This document shows positions 25,500-34,730 of a stretch of 64,000 nt of DNA, one piece after another. Made by a program: the position numbers and the translations under genes. Numbering within the stretch: position 1 is the stretch's first letter; every line of letters begins with the position of its first letter. The notes beneath the pieces are model-generated. The model searched no databases. It was not told the DNA's origin and saw only the letters and a list, made by a program, of their open reading frames with translations. The DNA comes from Bacteroides timonensis (lineage in GTDB: Bacteria > Bacteroidota > Bacteroidia > Bacteroidales > Bacteroidaceae): positions 1 to 64,000 of the forward strand of contig NZ_CBVI010000086.1 in assembly GCF_000513195.1 (NCBI RefSeq), in the 5' to 3' direction.

Positions 25500-25744
25500 G
25501 TTATGAGCTAAATGGGAATTTAGCGGTGAGATGTCGGAGTATCTCAATTCCCCTCCTCCTCGGAGGAGGGGTGCCCAGAGGGCGGGGTGGTAGGTGGGAA
25601 AGAATTCCTTAATATTCTTATTAATAGGTATTTATTGTTTTACCTACCACCTCCCCCTACGGGTACTCCTCCTCCGAGGAGGAGGAGAATTGAGATAGTT
25701 CTGCCTATTCATTCTCACCGCTAAATTATCATTTAGCTCATTAC
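25500..25744. mobile_element. MITE-like repeat element, copy 2
   Basis: A 245-bp copy with 32-bp terminal inverted repeats (GTTATGAGCTAAATGGGAAT... against its complement ending at 25744, three mismatches). Bases 25509 to about 25735 differ from copy 1 (16601-16827) at only three sites. No coding capacity. It lies between the fimbrial promoter and cobQ. The rest of 25273-25935 holds the invertible segment and the cobQ promoter. Confidence 0.85.
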
Positions 25745-25904
25745 TTTTCCGGTTTTGAAGCGAATTCAACTTCTGATTGTGTCCTGCCTATACTTTGGCT
25801 TGCCGCCTATCTGACGGGTCCTGAATGAAGCGTGTGTATAGTATAAGCTGCATCTCAGCATAACTTTTTCATGCAAGCATGAAAGTTCTGCCTTCGATTT
25901 GCAT

Positions 25905-25912
25905 TATCTTTG
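25905..25912 (+). promoter_or_regulatory. -7 element TATCTTTG of the cobQ operon
   Basis: TATCTTTG matches TAnnTTTG and lies 23 nt before the ATG at 25936, which supports that start over the upstream ATG at 25879. The -33 element is not clear. Confidence 0.55.
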
Positions 25913-25935
25913 CCCTCTCTAAAACATTTTTTCTT

Positions 25936-27489
25936 ATGGAGAAACTTCATCCTATTATGTTTGCCGGTACCGGTAGTGATGTAGGTAAAAGCATTATTGC
26001 CGCGGCTTTCTGCCGCATTTTCCGCCAGGATGGCTATCATCCGGCACCATTTAAGGCACAGAATATGGCACTTAATTCCTATGCTACACCTGAAGGGCTG
26101 GAAATAGGTCGTGCCCAGGCTGTTCAGGCCGAAGCGGCAGGAGTCCCCTGCCATACAGATATGAATCCGTTGCTGCTGAAACCTTCTTCCGATCATACCT
26201 CACAAGTGGTACTTAACGGACGTCCCATCGGTAACCGTAGCGCCTATGAGTATTTCCGTGTTGAAGGTCGTGAAGAGCTGCGTCACGAGGTTTGTTCTGC
26301 TTTCGACCGTCTTGCCACCCGTTACAACCCCATTGTGATGGAAGGCGCCGGAAGCATTTCCGAAATAAACCTCCGGGATACGGATCTGGTAAACCTGCCC
26401 ATGGCCCTGCATGCCGGAGCGGATGTGATCCTTGTAGGAGACATTGACCGGGGAGGAGTCTTTGCCAGTGTCTATGGTTCGTTAATGTTGCTGCGCCCTC
26501 ACGAAAGGGAACGCATCAAAGGTATCCTTATTAATAAGTTTCGTGGTGATATTCGTCTGTTCGAATCCGGAGTAAAGATGCTTGAAGAACTTTGTGGTAT
26601 CCCCGTGCTGGGTGTTGTTCCTTATTATAAAGATATTTATATCGAAGAAGAAGATTCGCTGGCCCTTGCCACGAAATCCGTGCAGACAGAGCAGGGTAAA
26701 GTAAACATAGCGGTTGTATTGCTGCGCCATCTCAGTAACTTTACCGACTTTAATGTGCTGGAACGCGATCCCCGCGTGCATCTTTTTTATACGAATAACG
26801 TAGATGAATTGGCGAAAGCCGATATCATCCTGTTACCCGGCAGCAAGAGCACCCTTGCCGATTTGCACGAATTGCGCCGTAATGGTGTGGCACAAGCCGT
26901 GATACGTGCCCATCGTGAAGGCGCCACCGTTATGGGCATTTGTGGCGGCTATCAGATTATGGGACAGGAAGTGTGTGATCCTGATCATGTGGAAGGAGAA
27001 ATAGAACGTTTACCCGGTTTAGGGCTTCTGCCTGTCAGTACACATATGACGGGAGAGAAGATTACCCGGCAAGTCCGGTTTCAATTGACAATTGACAATT
27101 CACAATTGACAATTAATAGTACCCCCAGCGCAGCCAATTGTCAATTGTCAACTGTCAATTGTCAATTGTCAAAGGGTTACGAAATTCACATGGGTACCAC
27201 CATTCCTGTTCATGGTGCATCGTTTTCTCCTCTGAACCTTCTGGAAGATGGTGGTACGGACGGCTATTTTCTGGATCGTACCTGTATGGGAACCTATATT
27301 CATGGTATTCTTGACAATCCCTCATTCATCGACTTCCTTCTGGAACCTTTCGCCGACAAGATTGCCGATGCGGGAAAATCTTTCGATTATCATCAATTCA
27401 AAGAAGAACAATACAATAAGCTGGCCGACCATGTACGCAGTCATGTCAATCTGCCGCTTATTTATAAAATACTGACAACTCATGATTGA
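25936..27489 (+). CDS. cobQ: cobyric acid synthase
   Basis: A 517-aa CobQ/CbiP enzyme that amidates the b, d, e and g side chains of adenosylcobyrinate diamide. The start is set by the promoter and gives MEKLHPIMFAGTGSDVGKS, the family's P-loop variant. NKFRGD (about 196), LLPGSKSTLADL (about 300) and the amidotransferase nucleophile region GICGGYQIMG (about 333-342) are all present. Between TRQVRFQ and the conserved GYEIHMG there are about 32 extra residues (QLTIDNSQLTIN...CQLS), encoded by CAATTGTCAATT-type palindromic repeats at 27081-27173. The frame is intact, so the enzyme is probably active with a surface loop. It overlaps cobD by 8 nt. Confidence 0.95.
   Translation: MEKLHPIMFAGTGSDVGKSIIAAAFCRIFRQDGYHPAPFKAQNMALNSYATPEGLEIGRAQAVQAEAAGVPCHTDMNPLLLKPSSDHTSQVVLNGRPIGNRSAYEYFRVEGREELRHEVCSAFDRLATRYNPIVMEGAGSISEINLRDTDLVNLPMALHAGADVILVGDIDRGGVFASVYGSLMLLRPHERERIKGILINKFRGDIRLFESGVKMLEELCGIPVLGVVPYYKDIYIEEEDSLALATKSVQTEQGKVNIAVVLLRHLSNFTDFNVLERDPRVHLFYTNNVDELAKADIILLPGSKSTLADLHELRRNGVAQAVIRAHREGATVMGICGGYQIMGQEVCDPDHVEGEIERLPGLGLLPVSTHMTGEKITRQVRFQLTIDNSQLTINSTPSAANCQLSTVNCQLSKGYEIHMGTTIPVHGASFSPLNLLEDGGTDGYFLDRTCMGTYIHGILDNPSFIDFLLEPFADKIADAGKSFDYHQFKEEQYNKLADHVRSHVNLPLIYKILTTHD
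27081..27173. repeat. TTGACAATT/AATTGTCAA palindromic repeat inside cobQ
   Basis: About three TTGACAATT-type units, a short spacer ACCCCCAGCGCAGCC, then about five AATTGTCAA units in opposite sense, all inside the cobQ reading frame. The block can fold into a long hairpin. Such CAATTG arrays are usually intergenic in Bacteroides. Confidence 0.85.
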
Positions 27490-28516
27490 AGGACACGGAG
27501 ATGATTCCTATAAATTCGAGCGGCCTATAACGGCCAACTTTAGTTCCAATGTGTATAATCGTGTAGATTTATCCGGACTTCAGGCTCATTTGTGTAGCTG
27601 TATCAGCGGTATTTCTTCTTATCCGGAACCGGAACCTTATACTCTGGAAGGTCGTCTGGCAGAGAAGTATCACCTTACTGCTACCTCTGTTTGTGTGACG
27701 AATGGTGCTACAGAAGCTATTTATCTTATAGCACAAACTTTTCGTGGTACTAATACCGCCATTCTTCAACCTACATTCAGCGAGTATGCTGACGCTTGCC
27801 GCATGCATGGTCATCGGGTGACGTCACTCTATAAGCTTCCGATGGCAGAGGCCAATTATCTTTTACCGCCTGATATCCGTATGCTATGGCTTTGTAATCC
27901 TAACAATCCTACCGGTACGGTCATAGAGAAAGCTTATCTGAAAGAATTGATTACCCGTAATCCGCAGGTTTGTTTTGTCATCGACCAGTCTTACGAGTTC
28001 TTTACTGTACAACCTTTGTTTTCGCCGGATGAAGCAGTCTACTTTCCGAATGTCCTGCTGCTTCATTCCATGACGAAACGCTATGCCGTTCCGGGTTTAC
28101 GACTGGGATATATAACTGCTGATGAAGGTTTGCTCGGTCGTTTGCGTACTCATCGTATGCCCTGGTCTGTCAATCAGTTGGCTATTGAGGCCGGAATCTA
28201 TCTGCTGGCTTACGACGTTCCTAATCCCTTGAATATTTCCGTTTATTTGCAGGAGGCGGCTCGTTTACGTCATGCTTTGGAGAACTTGGGCGGTCTTGAG
28301 GTATGGGAGACGGAAACTCACTTTATGTTGGTTCGTCTTCGCATCGGCAAGGCTTCCGCTCTCAAGAATTACCTTGCCAATGAACACGGCATACTAATTC
28401 GTGATGCTTCCAATTTTGAAGGTCTGGATGAACATTTCTTTCGTATCGCCACCCAGACACCTGAGGAAAATGATCGGCTCGTACAAACTATAGAACAATG
28501 GCTTGCGACTTATTGA
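27482..28516 (+). CDS. cobD: L-threonine-O-3-phosphate decarboxylase
   Basis: A 344-aa PLP-dependent fold-I enzyme of the histidinol-phosphate aminotransferase-like group. It makes (R)-1-aminopropan-2-ol O-phosphate, the linker of the cobamide nucleotide loop. Seen are VTNGATEAIYLIAQ (about 75), LCNPNNPTGTV (about 138-148), VIDQSYEFF (about 163) and the PLP lysine in SMTKRYAVPGLRLGY (about 197-211). Its start overlaps cobQ by 8 nt and its end overlaps cbiB by 19 nt. That operon context favours CobD over a HisC aminotransferase. Confidence 0.92.
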   Translation: MIEGHGDDSYKFERPITANFSSNVYNRVDLSGLQAHLCSCISGISSYPEPEPYTLEGRLAEKYHLTATSVCVTNGATEAIYLIAQTFRGTNTAILQPTFSEYADACRMHGHRVTSLYKLPMAEANYLLPPDIRMLWLCNPNNPTGTVIEKAYLKELITRNPQVCFVIDQSYEFFTVQPLFSPDEAVYFPNVLLLHSMTKRYAVPGLRLGYITADEGLLGRLRTHRMPWSVNQLAIEAGIYLLAYDVPNPLNISVYLQEAARLRHALENLGGLEVWETETHFMLVRLRIGKASALKNYLANEHGILIRDASNFEGLDEHFFRIATQTPEENDRLVQTIEQWLATY

Positions 28517-29457
28517 TAATACACCTGCCCTTGCTTGCTGCCTGGTTGCTTGACCGCTGGCTAGGAGATCCTGCTTGGCTACCTCATCCTGTAGTTGTAT
28601 TCGGAAAGATGATTTCATTTTGCGAACATCTGTTGAATAAAGGTTCAAAACGAGGACTAAAAGGTGCTTTCGTAGCTATTGTTCTTGTTCTTGCCGTTTA
28701 TTTTGCGGCATACTATCTATTTCACTGGATAGCGTCATTTTCTCCGGGACTACTTCTGGCTCTACAGATACTTGCCATCTTCTTCTGTCTGGCGGGTACC
28801 ACACTCATCCGTGAAGTTCGTATGGTATTCGAAGCTGTAGATCGTTCGTTGGAAGAAGGCAGGAAGCGAGTAGCTCGTATAGTCGGTCGTGATACTTCCG
28901 GACTTTCTGCACAGGAAGTACGTACGGCAGCACTTGAAACTCTTGCAGAGAATCTGAGCGATGGAGTGATCGCTCCCTTATTTTGGTATATGTTATTAGG
29001 TATCCCCGGTATGCTCGCCTATAAGATGGTGAATACTCTGGATTCCATGATTGGCTATCGTAATGAGCGTTACCGTGCTTTCGGCTGTTTTGCCGCCCGC
29101 CTGGATGATGTCGCCAATTACATTCCTGCCCGTTTGACAGCTTTTCTCATGACACTTGCTTTTCTTCCAAGGGGTCGGTTTTGGACTCTGTTGAGATTCG
29201 TAGGTATATATGGCGGTCAACATGCCAGCCCTAATTCCGGTTATCCCGAGGCTGCTCTTGCCGGTATTCTGGATTGCCGTTTCGGAGGTCCGCACAATTA
29301 TTTCGGTGAAGAAGTCTGGAAGCCTTATATCGGTAGCAATGATCGTCCTTTAACTACGGAAGATATGAAAGTAGCTGTTCGTATCAACCGCCGTGCCGAA
29401 GGAATAATGATAGTAATTCTGATAATAACTGCTACTTTGCCCTCTTTTTTCATTTAG
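28498..29457 (+). CDS. cbiB: adenosylcobinamide-phosphate synthase
   Basis: A 319-aa inner-membrane enzyme joining aminopropanol phosphate to adenosylcobyric acid. The family signature is clear: LDRWLGDPAWLPHPVVVFGKMI at the N terminus (in two parts), then ETLAENLSDGVIAPLFWY (about 142-160), MVNTLDSMIGYRNERY (about 177-192) and YPEAALAGIL. About five hydrophobic helices are visible. It overlaps cobD by 19 nt and ends the cobQ-cobD-cbiB operon. Confidence 0.95.
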   Translation: MACDLLIIHLPLLAAWLLDRWLGDPAWLPHPVVVFGKMISFCEHLLNKGSKRGLKGAFVAIVLVLAVYFAAYYLFHWIASFSPGLLLALQILAIFFCLAGTTLIREVRMVFEAVDRSLEEGRKRVARIVGRDTSGLSAQEVRTAALETLAENLSDGVIAPLFWYMLLGIPGMLAYKMVNTLDSMIGYRNERYRAFGCFAARLDDVANYIPARLTAFLMTLAFLPRGRFWTLLRFVGIYGGQHASPNSGYPEAALAGILDCRFGGPHNYFGEEVWKPYIGSNDRPLTTEDMKVAVRINRRAEGIMIVILIITATLPSFFI

Positions 29458-29469
29458 TCATTCACTATT

Positions 29470-29501
29470 TTTGGCTTTTTGGGAAATATTGAATATATTT
29501 G
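29470..29501 (+). promoter_or_regulatory. consensus promoter of the histidine kinase pair
   Basis: TTTG (29470-29473), a 20-nt spacer and TATATTTG (29494-29501) match both elements of the Bacteroides housekeeping promoter. The start codon at 29560 then lies about 50 nt downstream of the transcription start. Confidence 0.75.
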
Positions 29502-29559
29502 CCGGCGCATGCGGTGAATGGCAACACAAACACCACACAGCACGAAACAAACAAACTTC

Positions 29560-31431
29560 ATGAGAAACTTACTGAGATATCTCATTATCCATATAATATG
29601 CTTTGGATGCATTTTCCCGTTATCAGCAGGGGAAGATAGTCTGACGTTTTCCGGGTCTATCACCATACAAAATGAAGTGATAAATGCTTTTCATGACAGT
29701 ATGGGCTTCGACTACCTGACAAAAGAAGAAAGTGCGGCCATTGATCTGGACAGTATCCTTAATTATCTGGAATCCACCAAACAATACGAAACCTATTTTG
29801 AATTAGAGCGCATAATCGTAAAATCATATCTTTTCCGGGGTGAAATCCGTATGGCTATTGCTTGGAGTGAGCAAATGTATTCGAAAGCAAGCGCGCTTTC
29901 CCATACGGTAGGGACTGCTCTTGCACTGAATGCCATCGGTGAAGTCTACTCCTATACAGGACGCAACAAGGAAGCGGGTGATGCCCATGTACAGGCATTG
30001 GAAATGTTCGATCAGATGGATGGAGGAGAAGTACACGTCCGTATATTATTGGTGGAATTGATAGAATACAACCTTCGTATCCATAACTTTGTTCAGGCTG
30101 CACATTTCATGACTCGCCTGAACTATTTCTCTTCAGATAAACTTTCCGCTCAGGAACAAGCTGTCCGTCATATCTTTAATGCTTATTGCCAACTGTCTAA
30201 TGGCTCCGTGAGGATAGCCCGCCAACACCTGGATAAAGTAGAACCCTTAAAAGACAAACTGGTTCCGGGAATTATGCAGCATCTTCTGATAGTCGATGCC
30301 ATGTATTGGGAACGGATTGGTGAGTATGGGAAATCCCTGACCGGCTATGATGCTTTTCTTCATACGGACTATGCAGAGATAAATAGTAGTTTATATAAGG
30401 AAATGTTGCAAGACAGAGCGGATTTGCTTGTGAAAATGGGACGTAAGGAAGAAGCGTATAAGCAATATGGTGCGGTCTACTCATACATCAAGTCGGCTTT
30501 TGAGAAGAACTACCCGGAGGAAATAGACCAATTGACTACCCGTTTTCAAGCGGACCGCTTGACCTATCAGAATGAACGTGACCGCTTGTTTTCCTATCGA
30601 CTTTATTTGGGAGGTATTGTTGTCTGCACACTTTTCCTGCTGCTTTTCCTGTATCTTAGCTGGAGGAAGATATTCCGCCTGAAAGAGTCAAAACGTTCAC
30701 AGGAAATAATGATACAGAAGGCGGAGCGCGCCATACAGAAAAAGAACATGTTCCTTTCCAATATGAGTCATGAAGTACGTACACCGCTCAATGCCATTGT
30801 CGGTTTTTCTGCCGTCCTGGCTTCGGAAGATGACTCTTTCGATGAGGATTCCCGTAAGGAATTCTGTGAGATTATTAAAGTCAACTCCTTTCAACTTTTG
30901 AAACTGATTAATGATATTCTTGATTTTTCCGATTTCGAGAATGATAATATAACATTTAATATCCGGCCGTATGATGCCGTGAGACTCTGTAAAGAAGCCT
31001 CGGAGACGGTAAACGCTTCCCGTAAACTTGAGGTGGAATTACGTTTCGATACGGAACTTCCGGAGTTGATGATAGAAACAGACGATGCCCGTCTTCGTCA
31101 GGTTCTGATTAACTTGTTGGTAAATGCTACCAAGTTTACTAAAGAAGGTTCTATTGTATTGAGGTTAGAGTTATCCGACCGCAATACTGCATTTTTTTCT
31201 GTAACCGATACCGGTTGCGGTATTCCACTTGAGAAACAAGGCTTGATTTTTGAACGTTTTGAAAAGCTGAACGACTTTGCGCAGGGAAGTGGCCTGGGGC
31301 TTTCCATATGCCAGTTGATTGTGAACTACATGAGAGGGCGGATATGGGTAGACAGTAACTATACACAAGGTGCACGTTTCTGCTTTACGCATCCGTTAAA
31401 GTATAAACCTAAAGCAGAGGGGGCTGTATGA
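29560..31431 (+). CDS. TPR-containing membrane sensor histidine kinase
   Basis: A 623-aa sensor kinase. I start at MRNLLRYLIIHIICFG, which follows the consensus promoter and gives a signal peptide; an upstream in-frame ATG at 29518 is less likely. A periplasmic TPR-like helical region (about 30-320) and one transmembrane helix (YLGGIVVCTLFLLLFLYL, about 348-366) lead into the catalytic core. The H-box is MSHEVRTPLNAIVGFSA, the N-box NLLVNATKFTKEG, G1 DTGCGIP and G2 GSGLGLSICQLI, all intact. No receiver domain is fused and no response regulator is adjacent. It overlaps the next kinase gene (ATGA). The input is unknown. Confidence 0.88.
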   Translation: MRNLLRYLIIHIICFGCIFPLSAGEDSLTFSGSITIQNEVINAFHDSMGFDYLTKEESAAIDLDSILNYLESTKQYETYFELERIIVKSYLFRGEIRMAIAWSEQMYSKASALSHTVGTALALNAIGEVYSYTGRNKEAGDAHVQALEMFDQMDGGEVHVRILLVELIEYNLRIHNFVQAAHFMTRLNYFSSDKLSAQEQAVRHIFNAYCQLSNGSVRIARQHLDKVEPLKDKLVPGIMQHLLIVDAMYWERIGEYGKSLTGYDAFLHTDYAEINSSLYKEMLQDRADLLVKMGRKEEAYKQYGAVYSYIKSAFEKNYPEEIDQLTTRFQADRLTYQNERDRLFSYRLYLGGIVVCTLFLLLFLYLSWRKIFRLKESKRSQEIMIQKAERAIQKKNMFLSNMSHEVRTPLNAIVGFSAVLASEDDSFDEDSRKEFCEIIKVNSFQLLKLINDILDFSDFENDNITFNIRPYDAVRLCKEASETVNASRKLEVELRFDTELPELMIETDDARLRQVLINLLVNATKFTKEGSIVLRLELSDRNTAFFSVTDTGCGIPLEKQGLIFERFEKLNDFAQGSGLGLSICQLIVNYMRGRIWVDSNYTQGARFCFTHPLKYKPKAEGAV

Positions 31432-33407
31432 TGAAGCGCATACTAATTATATGTTTTTGTTTGCTGAGTATGTATCCTTATGCGTTGTATGCAGAAGATG
31501 CCAATGCGCAGCAATATCAGGACAGTATTCTGAAATTAGCGCAGTCCATGCCGGGTACGCTTCCTAGACTTACTTACCTGCGTGATATGGCTTACAGACA
31601 TCAGTACGCTCCTTATAACAAAACTTTCTCAACCGCTTTATATCAGGAAGCGTGTATCCAGAAAAATATAGTTTATAAGAATCTGGGCGCTTATTATCTG
31701 GCTTCTTGCTATGACAAATTACATGATGCGGACAGTCTGGCATATTGGGTGGGTAAACTGGAAAAATATGCTCCTGAAGTAGGTACATACGATTATTACC
31801 TGGAGCAGAAAGCTGCGATCAGTCGTGCCCTGGCTTCTAAAAGGCAGATAGAAAAAGCTGTATATGTGGCAAAAGAAACATTGGCGGAATCCTTGGAACA
31901 CAATAGTAATAATGGTGAAATAGCATCATACAATAGTTTAGGGTGTGCATACGGAGTATCCAGCAGAGTGGATGAAGCGCTGAGCGTCTTTTTAAAAGCC
32001 TATCAACGTTTTACTCCCCGGACTAAGACCAGTTTGCGTGTGGATATTCTTTCGCGTATTGCTCAAGTGTATGGTAATATAGGAAGAGATAGCTTGAGGC
32101 GATCTTATGTTCAACAAATGGATGAGGCCTTACAGGAAGTCATAACCCGTGAACCCGAGACACGGAAAAATTGGAGTAATTTTGAGATCGACTGCCAGAT
32201 AAAGTATGTTCTCTTATATATGAATAAGGGAGCTTATCATATTGCTCTGGAACATATAAATAAAGCAAAGGCATTATTGGAAGATCATGTAGATCCGGTT
32301 TTCTGGTTGAATGTCCAGCTTGTACAATTGCAATATTATGCCCGTACACAGGAGTATGACAAAAGTATTGCCCTGATAGATGAAGTGACACCGGTAGTAT
32401 TGAATCATTATGTATCCACTTTTGCTACGCTTATTAATTATAAGGCGTCCACCCAGATTGACAAAGGTGATATTGACGGGGCTATTGAGACTAAGCGCTA
32501 CCTCATACGGACTCAGGACTCACTGGACAATGCTTTCTCTGCGAATCAGTTGCGGCAAATGAAGGAAATCTATCATATTGACGACCTTCTTCTGGAGAAG
32601 CAGAAAATAAAGGATACCAACTATAAGCGCGGCTTCCTGTTTCTCATCACACTACTGGTACTGATACTTATTTTTTATCTTTATACACGTTATATATCGC
32701 GGAAAATCGCTGCGGCTGAAAAAGTGACGGTAGATGCAGCCATGCAGGCGGAAGCGGATAACACCACTAAAGACCGTTTGCAGTCTGAAATCAGTCATGA
32801 CATACGTACTCCGCTGAATGTGGTGGTAGGTTTTGCCGAACTGTTGACGGAATCGAAAGAACTCACTGCAGAAGCAAAAGTAGAATATGGCAAGATGATT
32901 CAGGAGAATGCGGAAAACCTATTGACGTATGTTAATAGTATTCTGGAACTTTCCCGTCTTGAATCCGGTAAGACACAATATGTGCATGAAGAATGTGAAT
33001 TGATAGCTTTGTGCCAGCAAGAAATTGCCATGGCAGAACATACCGGCAATGGACGAGTGGGCATTTGTCTGAAGACGGATATGGAAAGTATGGTGATAAG
33101 TATAGATAAAAACAGGTTTTCTTCCTTGTTATCCAGTCTGTTGATACCATCGGAGAATGATGAGAATACATACAATATTACTATTCAGATCAGACACGAT
33201 AAAGAAAAGAATATGTTGTTCTTTAAAGTGGCGGGTACGCCTCTGGCTAAAGCACGCTTTGAAAACAAGACAGCATTAATCCGTAATGAAATCAATGCGC
33301 ACTTCATCCATGCTTTCAATGGTACTTATAAGGTGCAGGAGGGAGCTTCAGAAGGACCGTTGGTCTTGTTTAGTATTCGGATATCTAATCAAGTCTCAAC
33401 TGAATGA
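31428..33407 (+). CDS. TPR sensor histidine kinase homologue with degenerate ATPase domain
   Basis: A 659-aa paralogue-like partner of the preceding kinase: signal peptide (MKRILIICFCLLSMYPYALYA), periplasmic TPR-like helices (about 30-390), one membrane helix (FLFLITLLVLILIFYLYT, about 405) and a HisKA domain. The phospho-acceptor H-box ISHDIRTPLNVVVGFAE is intact. The ATPase part is shortened and lacks recognisable N, G1, F and G2 boxes: LLSSLLIPSENDENTYN stands where the N-box should be, and FKVAGTPLAKARF replaces DxGxGI. It probably cannot bind ATP normally. It may be phosphorylated by its neighbour, act as a phosphotransfer scaffold, or dampen signalling. Start and previous stop overlap, implying coupled synthesis. 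Confidence 0.82.
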   Translation: MMKRILIICFCLLSMYPYALYAEDANAQQYQDSILKLAQSMPGTLPRLTYLRDMAYRHQYAPYNKTFSTALYQEACIQKNIVYKNLGAYYLASCYDKLHDADSLAYWVGKLEKYAPEVGTYDYYLEQKAAISRALASKRQIEKAVYVAKETLAESLEHNSNNGEIASYNSLGCAYGVSSRVDEALSVFLKAYQRFTPRTKTSLRVDILSRIAQVYGNIGRDSLRRSYVQQMDEALQEVITREPETRKNWSNFEIDCQIKYVLLYMNKGAYHIALEHINKAKALLEDHVDPVFWLNVQLVQLQYYARTQEYDKSIALIDEVTPVVLNHYVSTFATLINYKASTQIDKGDIDGAIETKRYLIRTQDSLDNAFSANQLRQMKEIYHIDDLLLEKQKIKDTNYKRGFLFLITLLVLILIFYLYTRYISRKIAAAEKVTVDAAMQAEADNTTKDRLQSEISHDIRTPLNVVVGFAELLTESKELTAEAKVEYGKMIQENAENLLTYVNSILELSRLESGKTQYVHEECELIALCQQEIAMAEHTGNGRVGICLKTDMESMVISIDKNRFSSLLSSLLIPSENDENTYNITIQIRHDKEKNMLFFKVAGTPLAKARFENKTALIRNEINAHFIHAFNGTYKVQEGASEGPLVLFSIRISNQVSTE

Positions 33408-33930
33408 TTCCTCCATAGGGAGTCAAAGCACTGAATGCCTCTTCCTGTTTTATAGCTCCTGCATAAAGTTGGGCGCAAATCAATGCGCCTCCATGTGCAA
33501 ATATGGCTACTTTTTCATAATTCTTTTCTCTCAGTTCATCCAGAAAACTGGCGACACGTTGATACTGTATGGCGAATGATTCACCGTTTGTGGCAGGTAC
33601 GTTTATGTAGTCGGCATACCATTCTTTCAGCCTTGGATCACTTATTTCATCAAAATTCTTCATTTCCCAATCCCCGAAGTTCATTTCCATAATCCGGTCG
33701 TCACGTTCGGCATCAGGGTATCCGCAGTAGGTAGCAAGACGTACACAACGGGATAGCGGACTGGTATATACATAATCGAAATCTCTCCCTTTCGGACGGT
33801 AAGATTTTAGATTTCCGGATGTGACGGCGGCTTCTTGTTCAAAACTGTTTCGCAAAGGAACATCTGTTTGTCCGTAGCACACTCCGGGAGGGACATCTAC
33901 CGAGGTATGTCTGATAAAAACAACTTCCAT
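33385..33930 (-). CDS. cobC: histidine phosphatase, probable alpha-ribazole phosphatase
   Basis: A 181-aa histidine phosphatase superfamily member. VFIRHTSVDVPPGVCYGQTD at the N terminus carries the phosphate-accepting histidine (RHT), and IFAHGGALI (about 143-151) holds the second catalytic histidine. TSPLSRCVRLA (about 57) is the usual substrate-loop arginine region. It lies 7 nt after cobS in the leftward cobU-cobT-cobS operon, so dephosphorylation of alpha-ribazole 5'-phosphate is the natural reading. Its 3' end overlaps the end of the convergent kinase-like gene by 23 nt. Confidence 0.85.
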   Translation of the reverse strand: MEVVFIRHTSVDVPPGVCYGQTDVPLRNSFEQEAAVTSGNLKSYRPKGRDFDYVYTSPLSRCVRLATYCGYPDAERDDRIMEMNFGDWEMKNFDEISDPRLKEWYADYINVPATNGESFAIQYQRVASFLDELREKNYEKVAIFAHGGALICAQLYAGAIKQEEAFSALTPYGGIIQLRLD

Positions 33931-33937
33931 ATAATTG

Positions 33938-34726
33938 TTATTTTAAATAAGCATTAATAAAATCCGGGTTACCGTATTTGATATGTGCATACAGCAAGAT
34001 TACTGCACCCAAATAGAATGAAAGCTCACAAAGCAGGAATGTAGCTCCGCAGCAATCTCCTGTATAACCTTGAAGACGACGTTTCATTAACCGATACAAT
34101 AGACTGAATGTCAGAATCGGGCAGATCATGACCGGCCAGAAATCTATCGGCAAAAATAATATAATAGGTAAAAATCCACAGATGAATCCTGTCAATAGCT
34201 CTTGCCATGTCATACGGTCATACACAACTTTCGCCTTGCTTTCCTCTTCTTTTCGTGCATAAGGTAAATAATTGATGATTTGTGAAGCACAGAATTTAGA
34301 CCAGCAGTCGCCACAAATTACGAGAACACAAATCAGTTTCAAAGGTAGATTTTCCAGAAGTAAGAATAATAGCAAGAAATAGACTATTAATCCTATAACG
34401 CCATAACTTCCTATCTGGGAATCTTTCATAATGGCAAGTGTCCGTCCTTTGGTGGTTCCTCCACCAAAGCCATCAAAAAAATCAGCCAGTCCGTCTTCGT
34501 GCAGACAGCCTGTGATAAGCAATCGGGAGAGGATGGCAAGTACCCATGCGATGGAAATGGGAATTATCTGAGCTGCTATCCACAGTACGCCGACCATAAT
34601 ACCACCCGTCAGCCATCCAGCTAATGGCCAGTATGGAACGATACGTTTAAAGTATTTAGCCGGAACTTCTTTGATTCTCCAAAAAGGAAGCCGGGTGAAG
34701 AAGATGAATGCTGCGAGGACTTTCAT
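33938..34726 (-). CDS. cobS: adenosylcobinamide-GDP ribazoletransferase (cobalamin synthase)
   Basis: A 262-aa polytopic inner-membrane enzyme that joins adenosylcobinamide-GDP and alpha-ribazole. Family features are FTRLPFW near the N terminus, HEDGLADFFDGFGGGTTKGRTL in two adjoining parts (about 75-97, acidic Mg-binding residues), MKDSQIGSYGVIGL (about 100-113) and GDCCGA near the C terminus. About six helices are visible. It sits between cobT (4-nt gap) and cobC (7-nt gap) in one operon. Confidence 0.95.
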   Translation of the reverse strand: MKVLAAFIFFTRLPFWRIKEVPAKYFKRIVPYWPLAGWLTGGIMVGVLWIAAQIIPISIAWVLAILSRLLITGCLHEDGLADFFDGFGGGTTKGRTLAIMKDSQIGSYGVIGLIVYFLLLFLLLENLPLKLICVLVICGDCWSKFCASQIINYLPYARKEEESKAKVVYDRMTWQELLTGFICGFLPIILFLPIDFWPVMICPILTFSLLYRLMKRRLQGYTGDCCGATFLLCELSFYLGAVILLYAHIKYGNPDFINAYLK

Positions 34727-34730
34727 ACGT

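Noticed and set aside
27482..28516. Histidinol-phosphate aminotransferase (hisC)
   Set aside because: Same fold, but it overlaps cobQ and cbiB on both sides and no other his gene is nearby, so CobD is the better call.
29518..29559. Extended N terminus of the first histidine kinase
   Set aside because: The extra residues are polar and would bury the signal peptide, and the ATG lies very close to the predicted transcription start.
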